Part shown: positions 1-7,427 of the stretch, one piece after another
How positions within the stretch are numbered: position 1 is the first letter of the stretch
How the letters are laid out: every line of letters begins with the position of its first letter
From: Bacteroidetes bacterium CG2_30_32_10
GTDB lineage: Bacteria > Bacteroidota > Bacteroidia > Bacteroidales > CG2-30-32-10
Assembly: GCA_001872995.1 (NCBI GenBank)
Contig: MNXO01000041.1
Coordinates: 1 to 9,940, forward strand
Direction of reading: 5' to 3'
Length of the DNA stretch: 9,940 bases
Position numbers and translations under genes: made by a program
The notes under the pieces: generated by a model
Database searches by the model: none
What the model was told of the DNA's origin: nothing
What the model saw: only the letters and a program-made list of their open reading frames with translations

Positions 1-71
1 CTTAACCAAAAAGTTGCATTTGTGACTTGAATTCAGCAATTAAAATAGTTCTAAATCAAAAATTTATTCAA

Positions 72-497
72 ATGGAGACTACTCATTTTCATCCAATGCT
101 AGTGCATTTTCCGATAGCACTCCTAATTGTAGGGTTTTTATTCGATGTTGTAAGTGTTTTCTTTAGAAAAGAAAAATGTTTGTCTAAAACTGGTTTTTTT
201 CTTATGATTCTTGGTACCATTGGTTCTGTGGCTGCTTATTTAACTGGAGAATTTTTTACCAAAGAAATGACAGGTATTGCTGGCGATATGAAAGAAACCC
301 ATGAACTTTTTGCCAAAATTACTATGTTTACGATGATTATTGCTTCTACACTTAGAATATGGATAGTCGTATTAAAGAAAACAGAAACATTCTGGCAATG
401 GATAACCTTAGCATTATACTTTGGCGGAATGGTTGCTGTTGGTTATACTGGTTTTTTGGGTGGAAAATTAGTATATAATGTTTTGATAGGATATTAA
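72..497 (+). CDS. DUF2231-like four-helix membrane protein
   Basis: The 141-residue protein is strongly hydrophobic, with four predicted membrane segments at about residues 9-31, 38-58, 78-101 and 106-133. It opens with HFHPMLVHFPIAL, the histidine-containing first-helix signature of the DUF2231 family of small inner-membrane proteins. A second histidine lies in the KETHELFA segment at the start of helix 3. The biochemical role of the family is not established; paired membrane histidines could bind a metal or heme, but that is inference. The ATG at 72 is chosen because the signature begins directly after it; the only upstream in-frame alternative is a TTG at 27 that would add a 15-residue non-family leader. 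The gene stands alone and converges on dnaX, 40 bp away. It contains a T7 run at 194-200 that leaves the frame intact. Family call is from motif recognition only. Confidence 0.75.
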   Translation: METTHFHPMLVHFPIALLIVGFLFDVVSVFFRKEKCLSKTGFFLMILGTIGSVAAYLTGEFFTKEMTGIAGDMKETHELFAKITMFTMIIASTLRIWIVVLKKTETFWQWITLALYFGGMVAVGYTGFLGGKLVYNVLIGY

Positions 498-537
498 AAA
501 TCGCTTGATCATACTAATCATCGAAATGTAATACTTA

Positions 538-2295
538 CTAATAATCAATATCTAAATCCAATTGTTCTTTAAGCTTTAATAGGTATGCGTTTTTCTCTAT
601 CATACTATTGAATTTCTCTTTGGTGGTATAAGGGCGGGCTTCACTAATTATTTGCTTTACAGTCAATATAAGCGATATTTGGAAATTGTTTAGTTCTTTT
701 CGTAAAAAACTTAACAAATCGGTTTTTTTGTTATTAATTTCATCTTCTTGCACCACATTGTCAATGATGAGTTCTAATTGAAAATTATCATTTATTACAG
801 GCATGTTTTTAGTTATACTGCTGTAGAAGTTAGGATTTTCTTGCTGAATTGACTCCGCATAAATATTCCATGCTCTATTTAATTGCTCTTCGGTAAATGT
901 GTGGTTGGTTTTGGTATATTCAGATTGAGTTTCGTTTACTTCAGATTTTTTTTTTTCATCAGCGTTTAAATCGCCACCCATTAATTCGCTTAATGATTTG
1001 GTTCCTGTAATTATCTTTTTTACCGTGTCTGATTTAGGTTTTTCAATATTGACAGTATTTTCTGCTTTATTTTCGGGCGTATTTATAGGTTTAGGTTGTG
1101 GTTTTGGTTCTATAGGCAATGGTTTTGTTTCATCAATATTTGTTTTAGAGTTAACCGGAGCTGCAATTGATGGTTTAATTTCTTGTAGTGGTTCAGTTTT
1201 GTTAGAAGTTATAGAACATAGCATCATTAAAGCCAATTCTAATTGGAGTCTTTTGTTTGTAGTGGTTTTATATTGTACATCACACTTGGTAACTATTTCG
1301 AGTGATTTTAATAAAAAATCTTGTGGACAAGCTTTTGATTGTTGATTATATTTTTCTTTGACACTCTGGCTTACTTCTAAAAGTTTTAATGTTGAAACAT
1401 CCTTACAAACTAGTAAATTACGCATGTGATTAGCTAAGCCAGCAATAAAATGTTGTCCTTCAAATCCTTTTTCTATTATTTCATTAAGTAATAAAAGGAT
1501 ATTTGGAATGTTACCTGCAATTATATGGTTGGTTATATCAAAATAGTAGTCATAGTCCAACACATTCAAGTTGTCTATTACGGCTTTATACGTAATATTG
1601 TTGCCAGAAAAGCTGACAATCTGGTCAAAAATAGAAAGGGCATCGCGCAAAGCACCATCTGCTTTTTGTGCTATAACGTGTAAGGCTTCTGGTTCAGCCG
1701 TTATATTTTCATTTCGTGCAACATAAGCCAAATGTTCGGCAATATCATCAACAGTTATGCGGCTAAAGTCAAAAATTTGGCAACGTGAAAGGATAGTGGG
1801 AATAATTTTATGCTTTTCGGTAGTGGCAAGTATAAATTTTGCGTAAGCTGGCGGTTCTTCCAACGTTTTTAAAAATGCATTGAAGGCTGCCGTTGATAAC
1901 ATGTGAACTTCATCGATGATATATATCTTGTATTTGCCAATTTGGGGTGGTATTCGCACTTGATCAACTAAACTACGAATGTCTTCAACCGAATTGTTGG
2001 AAGCAGCATCCAATTCGTGGACGTTGAAAGAATTAGAATCATTAAAAGACTTGCAAGATTTGCATTCGTTGCATGCTTCGATGTTTTCTGTAAGGTTTTC
2101 ACAATTTATTGTTTGGGCTAATATTCTGGCACAGGTAGTTTTGCCAACACCTCTTGGACCGCAAAAAAGAAATGCCTGTGCAAGGTGATTGTTCTTTATG
2201 GCATTTTTCAGCGTGTTGGTTATTGTCTTTTGTCCAACAACAGTATCAAATGTGGAAGGGCGATATTTTCGTGCCGATACAATAAAATTATCCAT
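538..2295 (-). CDS. dnaX: DNA polymerase III subunits gamma and tau (clamp loader)
   Basis: DnaX is the ATPase of the clamp loader, which opens the beta clamp and loads it on primed DNA; the long tau form also binds the polymerase. The 585-residue protein has a Walker A motif GPRGVGKT (46-53), zinc-site cysteines C65, C75, C78 and C81, a Walker B segment with D128-E129, LEEPP (145-149), sensor 1 ATTE (157-160) and the LSRC arginine finger (169-172). Domains II and III follow to about residue 370. A polar linker rich in Pro, Lys and Thr leads to a C-terminal tau domain from about 470. The start at 2295 gives the Bacteroidota-type N-terminus MDNFIVSARKYRP. An upstream in-frame start at 2331 would lie inside the promoter and adds 12 unconserved residues. 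The linker contains an A11 run (codons 447-450) that could yield a gamma-like short form by slippage. Confidence 0.97.
   Translation of the reverse strand: MDNFIVSARKYRPSTFDTVVGQKTITNTLKNAIKNNHLAQAFLFCGPRGVGKTTCARILAQTINCENLTENIEACNECKSCKSFNDSNSFNVHELDAASNNSVEDIRSLVDQVRIPPQIGKYKIYIIDEVHMLSTAAFNAFLKTLEEPPAYAKFILATTEKHKIIPTILSRCQIFDFSRITVDDIAEHLAYVARNENITAEPEALHVIAQKADGALRDALSIFDQIVSFSGNNITYKAVIDNLNVLDYDYYFDITNHIIAGNIPNILLLLNEIIEKGFEGQHFIAGLANHMRNLLVCKDVSTLKLLEVSQSVKEKYNQQSKACPQDFLLKSLEIVTKCDVQYKTTTNKRLQLELALMMLCSITSNKTEPLQEIKPSIAAPVNSKTNIDETKPLPIEPKPQPKPINTPENKAENTVNIEKPKSDTVKKIITGTKSLSELMGGDLNADEKKKSEVNETQSEYTKTNHTFTEEQLNRAWNIYAESIQQENPNFYSSITKNMPVINDNFQLELIIDNVVQEDEINNKKTDLLSFLRKELNNFQISLILTVKQIISEARPYTTKEKFNSMIEKNAYLLKLKEQLDLDIDY
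946..956 (-). other. A11 homopolymer in dnaX, candidate slippage/frameshift site
   Basis: The coding strand reads GAT G followed by eleven A and then TCT GAA GTA AAC, decoded in frame as D-E-K-K-K-S-E-V-N (E447 to K450 span the run). Adding one A, or a -1 ribosomal shift, gives AAA ATC TGA: isoleucine then stop, a 451-residue product. Removing one A gives AAT CTG AAG TAA, a 452-residue product. Both keep the AAA+ core and lose the tau-specific C-terminus. In Thermus thermophilus, transcriptional slippage on an A9 run in dnaX makes gamma; in E. coli a -1 ribosomal frameshift at A-AAA-AAG does so. I saw no obvious downstream hairpin that would favour the ribosomal mechanism. That slippage happens here is inference. 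Confidence 0.6.
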
Positions 2296-2328
2296 TCTAA
2301 ATATTAAATCTTTTAAAATCTTAAACGA

Positions 2329-2359
2329 CAAACGTACAAGTTTTTTTCTAAATATGCAA
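2329..2359 (-). promoter_or_regulatory. dnaX promoter (TTG / TAnnTTTG type)
   Basis: On the minus strand a TTG (2359-2357) is followed by 20 bp and then TACGTTTG (2336-2329), a full match to the Bacteroidota -7 consensus TAnnTTTG with acceptable spacing to the -33 element. Transcription would begin near 2323, leaving a leader of roughly 28 nt before the ATG at 2295. This also argues against translation starting at 2331, which lies within the -7 element. Confidence 0.7.
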
Positions 2360-2459
2360 TGGAAAAGCTATTTAACTTTCAACAATTAGGTTATTAAGTT
2401 TATAATATCTAAAATATTTAAAGTTAAGAAGTGATATATATGAAAATTTTTATTTCTTT

Positions 2460-2523
2460 ATACCCAAAAGTCATTGGTACCTTTAAATAACTTTATTTTC
2501 TCATACCCAAAAGTTTTGGGTAT
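2460..2523. repeat. Paired ATACCCAAAAG motif, second copy a perfect palindrome
   Basis: ATACCCAAAAG occurs at 2460-2470 and again at 2503-2513, 43 bp apart, close to four helical turns. The second copy continues into its mirror half, forming a perfect 10-1-10 palindrome at 2503-2523 with core TACCCAAAAGTTTTGGGTA. The first copy has only a degraded mirror half (TCATTGGTAC). The pair sits about midway between the dnaX and rhomboid promoter elements. A dimeric regulator's operator pair is one reading; a small interspersed repeat is another. The sequence shows the symmetry directly; the function is unknown. Confidence 0.55.
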
Positions 2524-2683
2524 CAACCAATAACACTATTATCAATGCTTTTGCATTTTCACCTTCGCAAATTTATTTTCTTGGTGAATTATTGCATACA
2601 GCTATTATACCTTTATTTATTTTTTGCCATTTGCCAACAAAAGGGTAACTTCACTTTGTTCTTTAAAATTGCTAAATAATAAC

Positions 2684-2691
2684 TAATTTTG
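2684..2691 (+). promoter_or_regulatory. Probable -7 element of the rhomboid operon promoter
   Basis: TAATTTTG matches the Bacteroidota -7 consensus TAnnTTTG and lies about 40 bp before the ATG at 2730. A TTTG at 2655-2658 could be the -33 element, but the 25-bp spacer is longer than usual, and the TTG at 2669-2671 is too close at 12 bp. The -7 assignment is therefore better supported than the -33 one. Confidence 0.45.
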
Positions 2692-2729
2692 CATTTCTTT
2701 TTTAAATAGTAAATAATTCATCACTTTCA

Positions 2730-3557
2730 ATGGATCAATACAAGCCAACTGGATTTAAAATGCTACCCGATGTAGTAAAAAATCTTCTCATCATCAATGG
2801 TTTACTTTTTCTGGCAACCATCGCTTGCGCCAATGTTTTTAAAATTGACCTTGCAGATACTTTAGGATTGCATTATTTTGAAGCCGAAAAGTTTAGACCC
2901 TACCAGTTTATCACTTATATGTTCATGCATGGAAGTTTTATGCATATTTTTTTCAATATGTTTGCCCTGTGGATGTTTGGTAATGTGCTCGAAAACTTTT
3001 GGGGACCCAAAAGATTTCTCACTTATTATCTAATTACTGGTATTGGTGCTGCACTCACGCATTATGTGGTAATGTATTACCAAATATCACCAATTATAGA
3101 TACTTTGAATAATTATATTGCCAATCCCGATGTATATAAATTTAATGAAATAGGGAGTTCAGGTCTATTTGCTGCTTCAAGCGAAATAATGAACCATTAC
3201 ACCCAATTTAAAACCACTATTGCCAGCATGAACGATACCCAATCTTTGGCAGCTTCGGTAGAATTTATTCAACAGGTTAAAATTGATTATCTCAATGCAC
3301 CTAATGTAGTTGGTGCATCAGGTTCGGTGTTTGGTTTGCTACTTGCTTTTGGAATGATGTTTCCAAATTCCCTCATTTATGTTTATTTTGCTATTCCTAT
3401 AAAAGCCAAATATTTTGTAATGATTTATGGTGTTATAGAATTATACTCAGGCATTTCTAATAGTGCTGGCGACAATGTTGCTCATTTTGCTCATCTTGGC
3501 GGCATGTTATTTGGCATTTTTCTAATACTATACTGGAAAAAACGAAGAATTTTATAA
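2730..3557 (+). CDS. Rhomboid family intramembrane serine protease (first of pair)
   Basis: Rhomboid proteases cut membrane proteins within or near their transmembrane segments, using a Ser-His pair buried in the membrane. The 275-residue protein has the catalytic serine motif GASG (S197) and the histidine motif AHFAHLGG (H255 as likely partner). HGSFMHIFFN in helix 2 carries H72 and N76, corresponding to the oxyanion-side residues of the family. About six membrane helices are visible. The loop between the third helix and the serine helix is unusually long, roughly residues 121-190, and mostly polar; it is the main departure from the minimal fold. The protein ends right after the last helix in a basic tail (KKRRIL). 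It is followed after 3 bp by a second rhomboid gene, so the two are surely cotranscribed. Substrates are unknown. Confidence 0.93.
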   Translation: MDQYKPTGFKMLPDVVKNLLIINGLLFLATIACANVFKIDLADTLGLHYFEAEKFRPYQFITYMFMHGSFMHIFFNMFALWMFGNVLENFWGPKRFLTYYLITGIGAALTHYVVMYYQISPIIDTLNNYIANPDVYKFNEIGSSGLFAASSEIMNHYTQFKTTIASMNDTQSLAASVEFIQQVKIDYLNAPNVVGASGSVFGLLLAFGMMFPNSLIYVYFAIPIKAKYFVMIYGVIELYSGISNSAGDNVAHFAHLGGMLFGIFLILYWKKRRIL

Positions 3558-3560
3558 AAA

Positions 3561-4484
3561 ATGCAAGCAAATCGTATTGTTAATCAAATAAAGAGTTTCA
3601 TCACCAATCCATCAATCCTCAACCGATTGATAGTAATCAATATTGTCGTTTTCTTATTGGTAAATATTTTAACTATCGTTTACAAATTAGGAAATATGCA
3701 AGCAAATGCCGTTATATGTGGCACTAATCTTAACGAACTTACTTATTTTCTGGCATTGCCTGCCGATTTGCATTTGCTTTCGTTGCATCCTTGGACAGTA
3801 TTCACTTATATGTTTTTACACGAACAGCTTTTTCATATATTCTTTAATCTTTTTATGTTATATGTAGGTGGACAGATGTTTATCTATTTTATTGGCGAAA
3901 AAAAGTTGCTATCTGTTTACCTACTTGGTGGTTTGATGGGTGCCGCTTTTTATGTAATTGCCATTAATCTGTTTCCAATGTTTGCATTAACAAAAAACTG
4001 TTCTATTGCCATTGGAGCTTCGGCATCGGTGTTGGCTGTGTTTATTGCTATTGCCACTTATTCGCCTAATTATAGTGTGATGTTATTTTTAATAGGCAAA
4101 GTTAAACTGAAATATGTTGCCTTAATATTTGTAGCTATTGATATTATTAGTATTGATGGCAAAAATCCTGGTGGCAGTATTGCCCATTTGGGAGGAGCTT
4201 TATGGGGTTTTTTATTTGCAATGCAATACAGAAACAAATCCAAAGCACTTTTTAATATTGACTTTAGCAAGATAACAGCCATTTTCAATAGGAAGAAAAG
4301 CAAGATGCGAGTTAACTATTCCGAAACGCCCAAACGCCCTCTTTCTGATGAAGAATTTAATAAAGCAAAAGCCGAAAAACAAAAAAGAATTGATATCATT
4401 CTCGATAAAATATCAAAATCGGGATATACCAGTTTATCAGCTGAAGAAAAAGCTTTTTTATTTAGTATAAGTAAGAAAGATTGA
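3561..4484 (+). CDS. Rhomboid family intramembrane serine protease with cytosolic tail (second of pair)
   Basis: The 307-residue protein has the rhomboid fold: H92 and N96 in LFHIFFN, the likely catalytic serine S154 in GASA, and H209 in SIAHLGG. The usual GxSG motif is altered to GASA, with Ala in place of the last Gly; the Ser and His are kept, so it may still be active. After the last helix (ending near 222) comes a charged tail of about 85 residues. Its end, DKISKSGYTSLSAEEKAFLF, resembles a tail I recall from many Bacteroidota rhomboids (a DUF6576-like segment, from memory). This gene does not have the long loop of its upstream partner. The two are not close copies of each other, which suggests separate substrates or a paired function rather than a recent duplication. 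The strong terminator at 4507-4533 ends the operon. Confidence 0.92.
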   Translation: MQANRIVNQIKSFITNPSILNRLIVINIVVFLLVNILTIVYKLGNMQANAVICGTNLNELTYFLALPADLHLLSLHPWTVFTYMFLHEQLFHIFFNLFMLYVGGQMFIYFIGEKKLLSVYLLGGLMGAAFYVIAINLFPMFALTKNCSIAIGASASVLAVFIAIATYSPNYSVMLFLIGKVKLKYVALIFVAIDIISIDGKNPGGSIAHLGGALWGFLFAMQYRNKSKALFNIDFSKITAIFNRKKSKMRVNYSETPKRPLSDEEFNKAKAEKQKRIDIILDKISKSGYTSLSAEEKAFLFSISKKD

Positions 4485-4506
4485 TTAGAAATTTAATTAT
4501 AAAAAA

Positions 4507-4533
4507 AGAGAGCCTATTTTTAATAGGCTCTCT
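4507..4533. terminator. Bidirectional intrinsic terminator
   Basis: A perfect 12-bp stem (AGAGAGCCTATT / AATAGGCTCTCT) encloses a TTT loop. It is flanked by A6 on the left and T4 on the right, so each strand ends the hairpin with a T tract. It lies 22 bp after the second rhomboid stop and 22 bp from the hppA stop, and so serves both converging units. Confidence 0.92.
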
Positions 4534-4555
4534 TTTTATTTAATAATGGTTTTTT

Positions 4556-6952
4556 CTAATTGCTTTTAATTCTCATTTTATAGAATGAGCGGTAAACGAA
4601 ATATAAAGCTACCACAAAAAATACTCCACCAACAATAGGAGCTATCTCGCGGAAGCTTGGAGAAATTGCTATTTCCATAGCCAATAAACCAAACAGGGTC
4701 GTAAATTTAATAATTGGGTTTAAAGCAACTGAAGAAGTATCTTTAAATGGGTCGCCCACAGTGTCGCCAATAACAGTAGCATCGTGCAATGGGGTACCTT
4801 TTTGTTTTAAATCAACCTCTACTACTTTTTTAGCATTGTCCCAAGCACCACCTGCATTTGCCATAAAAATAGCTTGAAATAAACCGAATACCGCAATAGA
4901 AATAAGATAACTCACAAAGAAAGAAACTGGAGCATTCGATTCACTAGGTGCAGAGAAAAAAGCAAAAGCCAATGCGAAAGAGAATATACCAATAAATATA
5001 TTTAACATTCCTTTTTGTGCATATTGGGTACATATTTTAACAACTTCTTTAGATGCTTTGATATCCGCTTTTTTAGGAGCATTGGGGTCTAAGTTTATGT
5101 TCTTCTTGATATATTCTACTGCGCGATATGCACCTGTTGTAACAGCTTGCATAGAAGCACCTGTAAACCAAAAAATAACAGCACCACCACAAAGAAAACC
5201 AAGAATAGTATAAGGATTTAAAATGTTTAGCACTGCTTCTGGCTCAATTCCCAATGTATTTTTGATAACTAAAATAAGTGAGAAAATCATGGTGGTAGCA
5301 CCAACAACTGCGGTGCCAATAAGAACAGGTTTTGCAGTAGCTTTAAAAGTGTTACCAGCCCCATCGTTAGCTTCTAATAAATGCTTTGCATTATCAAAGT
5401 CGGGTTTAAACCCAAAATCTTTTTCAATATCTTCAGCAATATTGGGGGTTTCTTCTATCAATGATAATTCATAAACAGATTGAGCATTGTCTGTTACTGG
5501 ACCATAACTGTCCACAGCAATGGTAACTGGACCCATCCCCAACATACCAAATGCCACCAAGCCAAAAGCAAAAATTGAAGAATATATCATGTATGCATCA
5601 AGCCCGTATGTACTGGCAAAATAAGCAATAAACATCAAAAAGAAAAATACCATTCCTTGCCAGAAAGCACTAAAATTACCAGCAACTAATCCAGATAATA
5701 TGGTAAGTGATGCCCCACCTTCTTTAGAAGCTTGCACTACTTCGTTTACGTGAGCCGATTTTGGACTGGTGAATATTTTAGTAAATTCAGGAATTAAAGC
5801 AGCACCTAATGTACCACAACTAATGATGGTAGATAAAACAATCCATAAATTTGAAGAATTTTTACCAATATCAGAAGTAGGACCAACCATTAAATAACTA
5901 ACAGCAAAGGTTACGGCGATAGATAAAATTGAAGTAATCCAAACTAAATTGGTTAGTGGTCTTTCAAAATCAAGGTCAGTTTTATTTGCATATTTAGCTT
6001 TACTGAAGATATCGTTAATCCAAAATGCACCAATAGAAGTAATAATCATTAAAACACGCATCGCAAATATCCAAGTAATTAATTCTGCTTGGTTTCCAGG
6101 AAGAACTGCTAAAACAATAAATGAAATTAAAGCCACACCTGTTACACCATAAGTTTCAAAGCCATCGGCAGTAGGACCAACTGAATCACCAGCATTGTCA
6201 CCAGTACAATCAGCAATAACACCTGGATTACGAGGGTCGTCTTCTCCAATTTTGAAAACAACTTTCATTAAATCGGAGCCAATGTCTGCAATTTTTGTAA
6301 ATATACCACCTGCAATTCTGAGAGCACTTGCTCCCAATGATTCGCCAATAGCAAAACCTATAAAGCTTGCTCCTGCATATTCCTTTGGTAATAGAAGTAG
6401 AATGATAAGCATCATTATCAATTCAACACAAACCAATACAACACCAATACTCATACCCGCATTTAGTGGAATTCTTAATAATTTTAATGGTTTTCTTTCT
6501 AAAGAAGCAAAAGCCATGCGACTATTAGCAAATGTATTCATTCTTATACCGAACCAAGCCACTCCATAAGAACCAAGAATACCAATAACAGTCCAACTTA
6601 ATATTAAAGCAACCCCACCAAATCCCGTATCCTTAATACCTCCAAAATAAAAGGCAATACAAGCAGCAATAAATATGAAAAGTACAATTAAGAATTTTCC
6701 TTGTTGCAAAAGATACGTTTTGCAAGTTTCAAAAATAACATTTGAAACTTCAAGCATCGATTGATGTGCTTTTAATTTTTTTACACGAACATATTGATAA
6801 AAGCCAAAGCCTAAGCCTAAAATACATATAATAAAACCCAGCATTAACAAGTTTGTTTGATTACCAGATAATTCCGGCATTTTCAAATCTGCCTCGCTTG
6901 CAAAAGTAAGCATTGGAAATAATGCTAATATTGAGAAAATTAGTTTTTTCAT
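4556..6952 (-). CDS. hppA: Membrane-bound ion-translocating pyrophosphatase
   Basis: This enzyme hydrolyses pyrophosphate and uses the energy to pump H+ and/or Na+ across the inner membrane. The 798-residue protein has many membrane helices and the family's acidic pyrophosphate-binding motifs: DDPRNPGVIAD (238-248), the GDNAGD segment (251-256), FMANAGGAWDNAKK (696-709) and GDTVGDPFKDTS (729-740). The N-terminus looks like a signal sequence (MKKLIFSILALFPMLTFAS). At the site that separates K+-dependent from K+-independent enzymes it reads GNTFKATAKP, with K537 where K+-dependent forms have Ala; this suggests K+ independence. Several positions differ from the textbook forms (GDSVGPTADGFETY, DTSSVALN), as expected for a divergent Bacteroidota branch. 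Whether it pumps H+, Na+ or both cannot be decided from what I can see. It stands alone, with a terminator downstream. Confidence 0.95.
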   Translation of the reverse strand: MKKLIFSILALFPMLTFASEADLKMPELSGNQTNLLMLGFIICILGLGFGFYQYVRVKKLKAHQSMLEVSNVIFETCKTYLLQQGKFLIVLFIFIAACIAFYFGGIKDTGFGGVALILSWTVIGILGSYGVAWFGIRMNTFANSRMAFASLERKPLKLLRIPLNAGMSIGVVLVCVELIMMLIILLLLPKEYAGASFIGFAIGESLGASALRIAGGIFTKIADIGSDLMKVVFKIGEDDPRNPGVIADCTGDNAGDSVGPTADGFETYGVTGVALISFIVLAVLPGNQAELITWIFAMRVLMIITSIGAFWINDIFSKAKYANKTDLDFERPLTNLVWITSILSIAVTFAVSYLMVGPTSDIGKNSSNLWIVLSTIISCGTLGAALIPEFTKIFTSPKSAHVNEVVQASKEGGASLTILSGLVAGNFSAFWQGMVFFFLMFIAYFASTYGLDAYMIYSSIFAFGLVAFGMLGMGPVTIAVDSYGPVTDNAQSVYELSLIEETPNIAEDIEKDFGFKPDFDNAKHLLEANDGAGNTFKATAKPVLIGTAVVGATTMIFSLILVIKNTLGIEPEAVLNILNPYTILGFLCGGAVIFWFTGASMQAVTTGAYRAVEYIKKNINLDPNAPKKADIKASKEVVKICTQYAQKGMLNIFIGIFSFALAFAFFSAPSESNAPVSFFVSYLISIAVFGLFQAIFMANAGGAWDNAKKVVEVDLKQKGTPLHDATVIGDTVGDPFKDTSSVALNPIIKFTTLFGLLAMEIAISPSFREIAPIVGGVFFVVALYFVYRSFYKMRIKSN

Positions 6953-7427
6953 AAGTTTATTTTTTAAATTATTGATTTATGGGCGTAAAAATACAAAAGA
7001 AATTTTTTAAAAAAGAAAAATATCTTGACATAAATCAATAAAACATAAATCTTTAGTCAATAGCATTGATTTCAAAAGATATACGTTTATAATTTTCGCT
7101 TTCTACCAATATTCAAAAAGGCAAGTGATTTATTTTCATTGGTGTATTAATCCCAACGCTTAGTCTATTGGTATTTACAAATCATTCAAAATATTGTTCA
7201 AATAGAAACAGTGTTAGTTTTTAGGTTGCAAATTTTAAATTAAAACATTTTGTTAGTGGGTTAATTTAATGTATTTCAAATTTATCTCATAAAGTTAGTT
7301 GTACTATCGAAAGTGTTAATTTACTTATTTAAATCTTTTTTAGAAAAAACATAATATTCCTTAAAAAATGCGTAGTTTTGCTCAAAGTAGATTAGTTTTT
7401 ATCGGACAATATTGATTTTAATACAAT
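6953..7427. other. Divergent intergenic region between hppA and the yggS-like gene
   Basis: This 475-bp AT-rich gap separates divergent genes. Near the yggS-like gene it holds the -7-like element TAGTTTTG (7373-7380). On the hppA side I see only a near match, TTCTTTTG (7001-6994, minus strand), and a better match, TAAATTTG (7284-7277, minus strand), without a -33 element and about 325 bp from the start codon. No convincing small gene, RNA gene or repeat was found. Confidence 0.6.
7373..7380 (+). promoter_or_regulatory. Probable -7 element upstream of the yggS-like gene
   Basis: TAGTTTTG matches TAnnTTTG exactly and lies 47 bp before the ATG at 7428, implying a leader of roughly 40 nt. No TTG stands at the expected -33 distance, so the call rests on one element. 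Confidence 0.45.

Larger units (their letters stand above)
2296..2729. other. Divergent intergenic region between dnaX and rhomboid operon
   Basis: This gene-free stretch separates two divergently transcribed units. It holds the dnaX promoter near its left end (2329-2359), a repeated ATACCCAAAAG motif in the middle (2460-2523), and a -7-like element for the rhomboid operon near its right end (2684-2691). I see no credible small gene or RNA gene in the remainder, which is AT-rich. Confidence 0.7.

Noticed and set aside
27..71. In-frame TTG start giving a longer DUF2231 protein
   Set aside because: The 15 extra residues are not family-like, and the ATG at 72 sits directly before the conserved HPMLVHFPIAL segment.
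998..1345. Plus-strand open frame inside dnaX
   Set aside because: It is antisense to a well-supported conserved gene and has no recognisable domain; the same holds for those at 1979-2188 and 2189-2389.
2296..2331. Upstream start for dnaX adding 12 residues
   Set aside because: It lies in the predicted -7 element and leader of the dnaX promoter, and the family N-terminus begins at the ATG at 2295.
2566..2590. TTCACC / GGTGAA inverted repeat in the dnaX-rhomboid gap
   Set aside because: The arms are only 6 bp with a long loop, easily expected by chance in AT-rich DNA.
5223..6569. Plus-strand open frames inside hppA
   Set aside because: They are antisense shadows of conserved pyrophosphatase motifs and show no family signature.
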